DNA of 64,000 bases from Bacillus massiliigorillae. Its GTDB lineage: Bacteria; Bacillota; Bacilli; Bacillales; DSM-1321. Shown piece by piece: positions 61,011 to 64,000 of this stretch (position 1 is its first letter; the number at the start of each line of letters is the position of its first letter). The notes beneath the pieces are model-generated. The model did not search any database. It had not been told where the DNA came from and was given only the letters and a program-made list of their open reading frames with translations. A program made the position numbers and the translations under genes. The stretch is from positions 387,821 to 451,820 of the forward strand of contig NZ_HG428742.1 in NCBI RefSeq assembly GCF_000380245.2, given 5' to 3'.

Positions 61011-62612
61011 TTATTTATTATTCTTTAGTGAAGCTTCAATGAAGTCACGGAATAATGGTTGTGGTTTTGTTGGTCTTGATGTAAATTCTGGGTGGAATTG
61101 AGAAGCTACGAACCAAGGGTGATCTTGTAACTCAACAATTTCAACTAGACGTCCATCTAAGCTAGTACCAGAGAAGATAAAGCCTTTTGCTTCCATATCT
61201 TGACGGTAGTGATTGTTAAACTCGTAACGGTGACGGTGACGCTCATACACTACTTCATCGTTATATGCTTCCATAGCTTTTGTATCTTCAGCTAGTTTAC
61301 ATGGATATAAACCTAAACGTAATGTTCCACCAAGATCTTCTACATCTTTTTGCTCTGGTAATAAGTCGATAATTGGATATGGTGTATTTGGATTAAGCTC
61401 TGCTGAATGTGCTCCTTCTAAACCAAGTACATTACGAGCAAATTCTACTGTAGCTAATTGCATACCTAAACAAATTCCAAGGAAAGGCACTTTGTTTTCA
61501 CGAGCGTAACGAATTGCTTCGATTTTACCTTCTACACCACGATCTCCGAATCCACCAGGAACAAGGATTCCATCTGCTCCAGCTAAAAGTTCAGCAACAT
61601 TTTCATTTGTCACGTCTTCTGAATTAATCCAGTCGATATCAATATCTGCATCAAATGCATAACCAGCATGCTTTAATGCTTCTGCAACTGAAAGATATGC
61701 ATCTTGAAGCTCTACATATTTACCTACTAAAGCAATTTTTGTTTTCTTAGATAAGTTTAATACTTTCTCAACAAGAGCTTTCCATTCAGTCATATCCGCT
61801 TCGCCACAATCTAACTTCAAGTGATCACAAACGATTTGATCTAGATTTTGCTCTTGTAAAGCTAAAGGTACAGAATATAAAGTATCTGCATCGCGGCATT
61901 CAATTACTGCTTTTTTGTCAATATCACAGAACAGTGCAATCTTATCTTTCATGTCTTGTGAAACTGGCATTTCTGTACGAACTACAATTACGTTTGGTTG
62001 AATACCTAAGCTTCGTAATTCTTTTACACTATGTTGTGTTGGTTTTGTTTTCATTTCACCAGCAGCTTTAATGTAAGGAATTAGTGTACAGTGAAGATAT
62101 AATACATTCTCGTGACCAATATCACTCTTAATTTGACGAATTGCTTCTAGGAATGGAAGTGATTCGATATCTCCAACTGTTCCACCGATTTCTGTAATAA
62201 CAACATCTGCATTAGTTTCTTTTCCAGCGCGAAGCACACGTTCTTTAATTTCATTTGTAATATGAGGGATTACTTGAACTGTTCCACCAAGATAATCACC
62301 ACGACGCTCTTTGCGAAGTACAGTAGAGTACACGCGACCTGATGTTACATTGCTGTATTTGCTTAAATTAATATCGATGAAGCGCTCATAGTGACCTAAG
62401 TCTAAATCTGTTTCTGCACCATCGCCTGTTACGAAAACCTCACCATGTTGGTATGGGCTCATTGTACCTGGGTCTACGTTAATGTATGGATCAAACTTTT
62501 GAATTGTTACGCTTAATCCTCTGTTCTTCAATAATCTTCCTAATGATGCTGCTGTAATTCCTTTACCTAGAGAAGATACTACTCCACCAGTTACAAAAAT
62601 ATACTTAGTCAA
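61011..62612 (-). CDS. pyrG: CTP synthase
   Basis: PyrG (533 aa) aminates UTP to CTP with glutamine and ATP. The synthase domain shows TGGVVSSLGKGITAASLGRLL and DPYINVDPGTMSPYQHGEVFV; the glutaminase domain has GICLGMQLATVEFARN with the catalytic Cys and a late HPEF. The start is TTG at 62612, 8 nt after AAGGGGG, as the family N-terminus TKYIFVTGG requires. The leader contains a terminator-like hairpin, suggesting attenuation. Confidence 0.96.
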   Translation of the reverse strand: MTKYIFVTGGVVSSLGKGITAASLGRLLKNRGLSVTIQKFDPYINVDPGTMSPYQHGEVFVTGDGAETDLDLGHYERFIDINLSKYSNVTSGRVYSTVLRKERRGDYLGGTVQVIPHITNEIKERVLRAGKETNADVVITEIGGTVGDIESLPFLEAIRQIKSDIGHENVLYLHCTLIPYIKAAGEMKTKPTQHSVKELRSLGIQPNVIVVRTEMPVSQDMKDKIALFCDIDKKAVIECRDADTLYSVPLALQEQNLDQIVCDHLKLDCGEADMTEWKALVEKVLNLSKKTKIALVGKYVELQDAYLSVAEALKHAGYAFDADIDIDWINSEDVTNENVAELLAGADGILVPGGFGDRGVEGKIEAIRYARENKVPFLGICLGMQLATVEFARNVLGLEGAHSAELNPNTPYPIIDLLPEQKDVEDLGGTLRLGLYPCKLAEDTKAMEAYNDEVVYERHRHRYEFNNHYRQDMEAKGFIFSGTSLDGRLVEIVELQDHPWFVASQFHPEFTSRPTKPQPLFRDFIEASLKNNK

Positions 62613-62667
62613 TTTTTGTTCCCCCTTAAAATTTTTTAAAAACGTGTAAGCCAACTGCTTACCAATG

Positions 62668-62698
62668 AAAAAATGTAAAGCTCTTGAATAGCTTTACA
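62668..62698 (-). terminator. Leader terminator (candidate attenuator) of pyrG
   Basis: On the minus strand TGTAAAGCT and AGCTTTACA pair perfectly around 7 nt and are followed by six T, about 55 nt before the pyrG start. The known B. subtilis pyrG control uses a leader terminator too. The G-run pairing step is not obvious here, since the 5' arm lacks a C/U run. Confidence 0.75.
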
Positions 62699-62880
62699 AA
62701 CTAATCTGCCAAGTAAAAATAATCATGATTTCTTACATCTACATTCACTTGTACTATTACACTACTGTTAGTAGTGAGGGTGAAAAATTAAATTGAGCTG
62801 CTTGCTTTGCAGCCCAATAAAAAATATTGATATATATCATTTAGTTTTTCCATTATGCATTAAATTACTATACATCTTAT

Positions 62881-62922
62881 AAAAAAACAAAAACGCTCCT
62901 CTTACTAAAATGTAAGGGAGCG
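62881..62922 (-). terminator. Terminator of rpoE
   Basis: On the minus strand CGCTCCCTTAC pairs with GTAAGAGGAGCG around a short A/T loop, followed by a long T-rich tail. Confidence 0.85.
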
Positions 62923-62999
62923 ATATATTTTGTAATCATGTCCTTTTTAAAGGAGCCCAAAAATGATTCTACAAATTCCCGATTAAAAAGTCAAGTGAT

Positions 63000-63527
63000 T
63001 TACAACTCATCCTCGTCTTCGTCTTCGTCATCTTCATCAAGTTCGAAGTCGTCATCATCTTCAACCAAATCATCATCGTCATCTTCTAAATCATCGTCTA
63101 AATCTGTATCAAGGACATCTAAATCATCTTCGTCCTCTTCGTCCTCTTCTTCATCGAAACCATCTTCGTCTAGTTCTTCAAATTCATCAAGTTCGTCGTC
63201 AGCAACTTTTTTCGCTTTCTTCTTCTTAGGTTTAACTGAGTTAGTTAACTCATCTTCCACTTGATCAACTGGATACCAATCTTTTAGACCCCAATGATTT
63301 TCACCAGTTGTGCTAAAACGACCATCTACATTTAAATCTGTATAGAATTGTGAAATTTGCATATTAATTTCTGCCATAGATTTATCTTGTAATTTTGCAA
63401 TTTCACTTACAAGCTCTTGGAAAGATACCGCTTGCTTACGCTCTGATAAAATCTCGTATGCTACTTCAATTAAAGACATTTCCTTTAATTCTTCTTTAGT
63501 ATATTGATTTAAACTCAATATGTGCAC
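63000..63527 (-). CDS. rpoE: RNA polymerase delta subunit
   Basis: Delta (175 aa) improves promoter selectivity and recycling of RNA polymerase in Gram-positive bacteria. The folded N-terminal domain (about 1-90) contains SLIEVAYEILSERKQAVSFQELVSEI and HWGLKDWYPVDQ. A basic KPKKKKAKK bridge leads to an extremely acidic Asp/Glu tail (about 110-175). The layout is diagnostic. It lies upstream of pyrG, as in B. subtilis. Confidence 0.97.
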   Translation of the reverse strand: MHILSLNQYTKEELKEMSLIEVAYEILSERKQAVSFQELVSEIAKLQDKSMAEINMQISQFYTDLNVDGRFSTTGENHWGLKDWYPVDQVEDELTNSVKPKKKKAKKVADDELDEFEELDEDGFDEEEDEEDEDDLDVLDTDLDDDLEDDDDDLVEDDDDFELDEDDEDEDEDEL

Positions 63528-63677
63528 TTCCTTTCTCTATCAAAAAGCACTATTAAATACGTACTTAAACTTTGTTAACATTTTCTATTTAACCTATAAA
63601 TCATTATAAACAATACATTTAGGTTTATGCTAGTTCTAACTTTATCTTTAGATTATTTTTCAAGTAAAATAAAAGCT

Positions 63678-63830
63678 TTAACGCCGCTTCCACTCTCGAA
63701 AAGCCAAATAAAAGGATAAAATAGAAATTAAAAAAAAACTTACGGCGCCGAATTGCTTTTGATATAAAAATTGGAAGGAACCAACAAATATCAGAACGAC
63801 TATGATGAATAATATTTTTCTTATGTTCAT
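63678..63830 (-). CDS. Small single- or double-helix membrane protein
   Basis: This 50-aa reading frame (starts MNIRKILFIIVVLIFVGSF) has two hydrophobic stretches (about 5-22 and 29-43) separated by YQKQFG, and a basic end REWKRR. GGAG lies 8 nt before the ATG. I do not recognise a family. It lies upstream of rpoE on the same strand. Coding is supported by the ribosome binding site and membrane-protein composition only. Confidence 0.5.
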   Translation of the reverse strand: MNIRKILFIIVVLIFVGSFQFLYQKQFGAVSFFLISILSFYLAFREWKRR

Positions 63831-64000
63831 ATTCACAACTCCATAAAAAATCTTCTGTCTACGCTCGGCACACTTAAGAATACCATTTTAACCCTTTATT
63901 TCATTATTTATAAAGGTTTTTTAAAAAAATACATAAACTCTTATTATTAAGTATACGATAGTTAATATAATAGAATACATAAAAACATAATAATAACCAT

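Larger units (their letters stand above)
62613..62999. other. 387-bp gap: pyrG leader with several hairpins, and rpoE terminator
   Basis: No gene. On the minus strand, in order: the rpoE terminator, a hairpin at 62793-62817 that begins TTGGGCTGC, a hairpin CACTACT/AGTAGTG at 62761-62777, an intrinsic terminator at 62668-62698 and a small GTAAGC/GCTTAC hairpin at 62645-62661. Confidence 0.6.

Noticed and set aside
62938..63264. Serine-only open frame on the plus strand
   Set aside because: It is the reverse of the Asp/Glu-rich tail of rpoE (GAY/GAR codons read as serine codons).
1..64000. CRISPR arrays, tRNA, rRNA or transposase genes
   Set aside because: No regularly spaced repeats, tRNA-like cloverleaf stretches, rRNA segments or transposase/integrase motifs were seen by eye.

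Overview
The window is a low-G+C Firmicutes chromosome segment from a spore-forming Bacillales: it carries spo0F, spoIIR, rpoE (delta subunit), ywlE and the gene order glyA-ywlG-rpiB-ywlE-mntP-ywlC-ywlB-spoIIR-prmC-prfA-tdk-rpmE-rho-glpX-murA-tal-fba-spo0F-ywjG-pyrG-rpoE known from Bacillus. The Nuo and Atp proteins are clearly not those of B. subtilis and differ from what I remember of the B. cereus group. A Lysinibacillus/Viridibacillus/Psychrobacillus-like or related Bacillus host is likely, but the genus is an inference. Nearly all genes are on the minus strand. No rRNA, tRNA, CRISPR array, transposase or integrase was seen.

Layout (window coordinates, genes mostly read right to left). 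1-2371: end of a complex I operon (nuoABCD; nuoD cut by the window edge). 2609-9553: complete F1Fo ATP synthase operon atpIBEFHAGDC with a good sigma-A promoter at 9910-9938 and a leader of about 350 nt holding helically phased repeats. 10016-12232: secreted Vpr-like subtilase. 12364-18909: mnaA, upp, glyA, ywlG, rpiB, a chemoreceptor and the arginine phosphatase ywlE. 19353-39920: an accessory block of about 20 kb where Bacillus relatives join ywlE directly to mntP. It holds a ParM/ParR-like plasmid-type segregation pair, an acyl-CoA catabolic cluster (SDR, two acyl-CoA dehydrogenases, crotonase, IclR regulator, CoA-transferase), a GlcD/GlcF-type oxidase, an Asp/Glu-racemase-like protein, and a sigma-54-controlled uptake module. 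40043-54856: mntP, Fur-controlled fhuF, ywlC, ywlB, spoIIR, an ABC-2 exporter with its own two-component system, prmC, prfA, tdk, rpmE and rho. 55284-63527: glpX, murA, tal, fba, spo0F, ywjG, pyrG and rpoE. A 50-residue membrane protein follows at 63678-63830.

The strongest candidate for an undescribed system is 31412-39920. A sensor kinase with an extracellular amino-acid-type binding domain and an NtrC-family activator are followed by an exact -24/-12 promoter (TGGCAC-N5-TTGCA). About 90-120 bp upstream of that promoter lies a three-half-site dyad, a good enhancer candidate. The promoter drives a TAXI solute-binding lipoprotein with no TRAP membrane partner in the window, followed by a complete polyamine-type ABC importer.

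Other signals: a DnaA-box cluster across ywlC/ywlB, a dispersed hairpin family whose stems covary between copies, a repeat element flanking one hairpin copy next to tdk, tandem repeats inside SpoIIR, and several catabolic enzymes lacking textbook catalytic residues.
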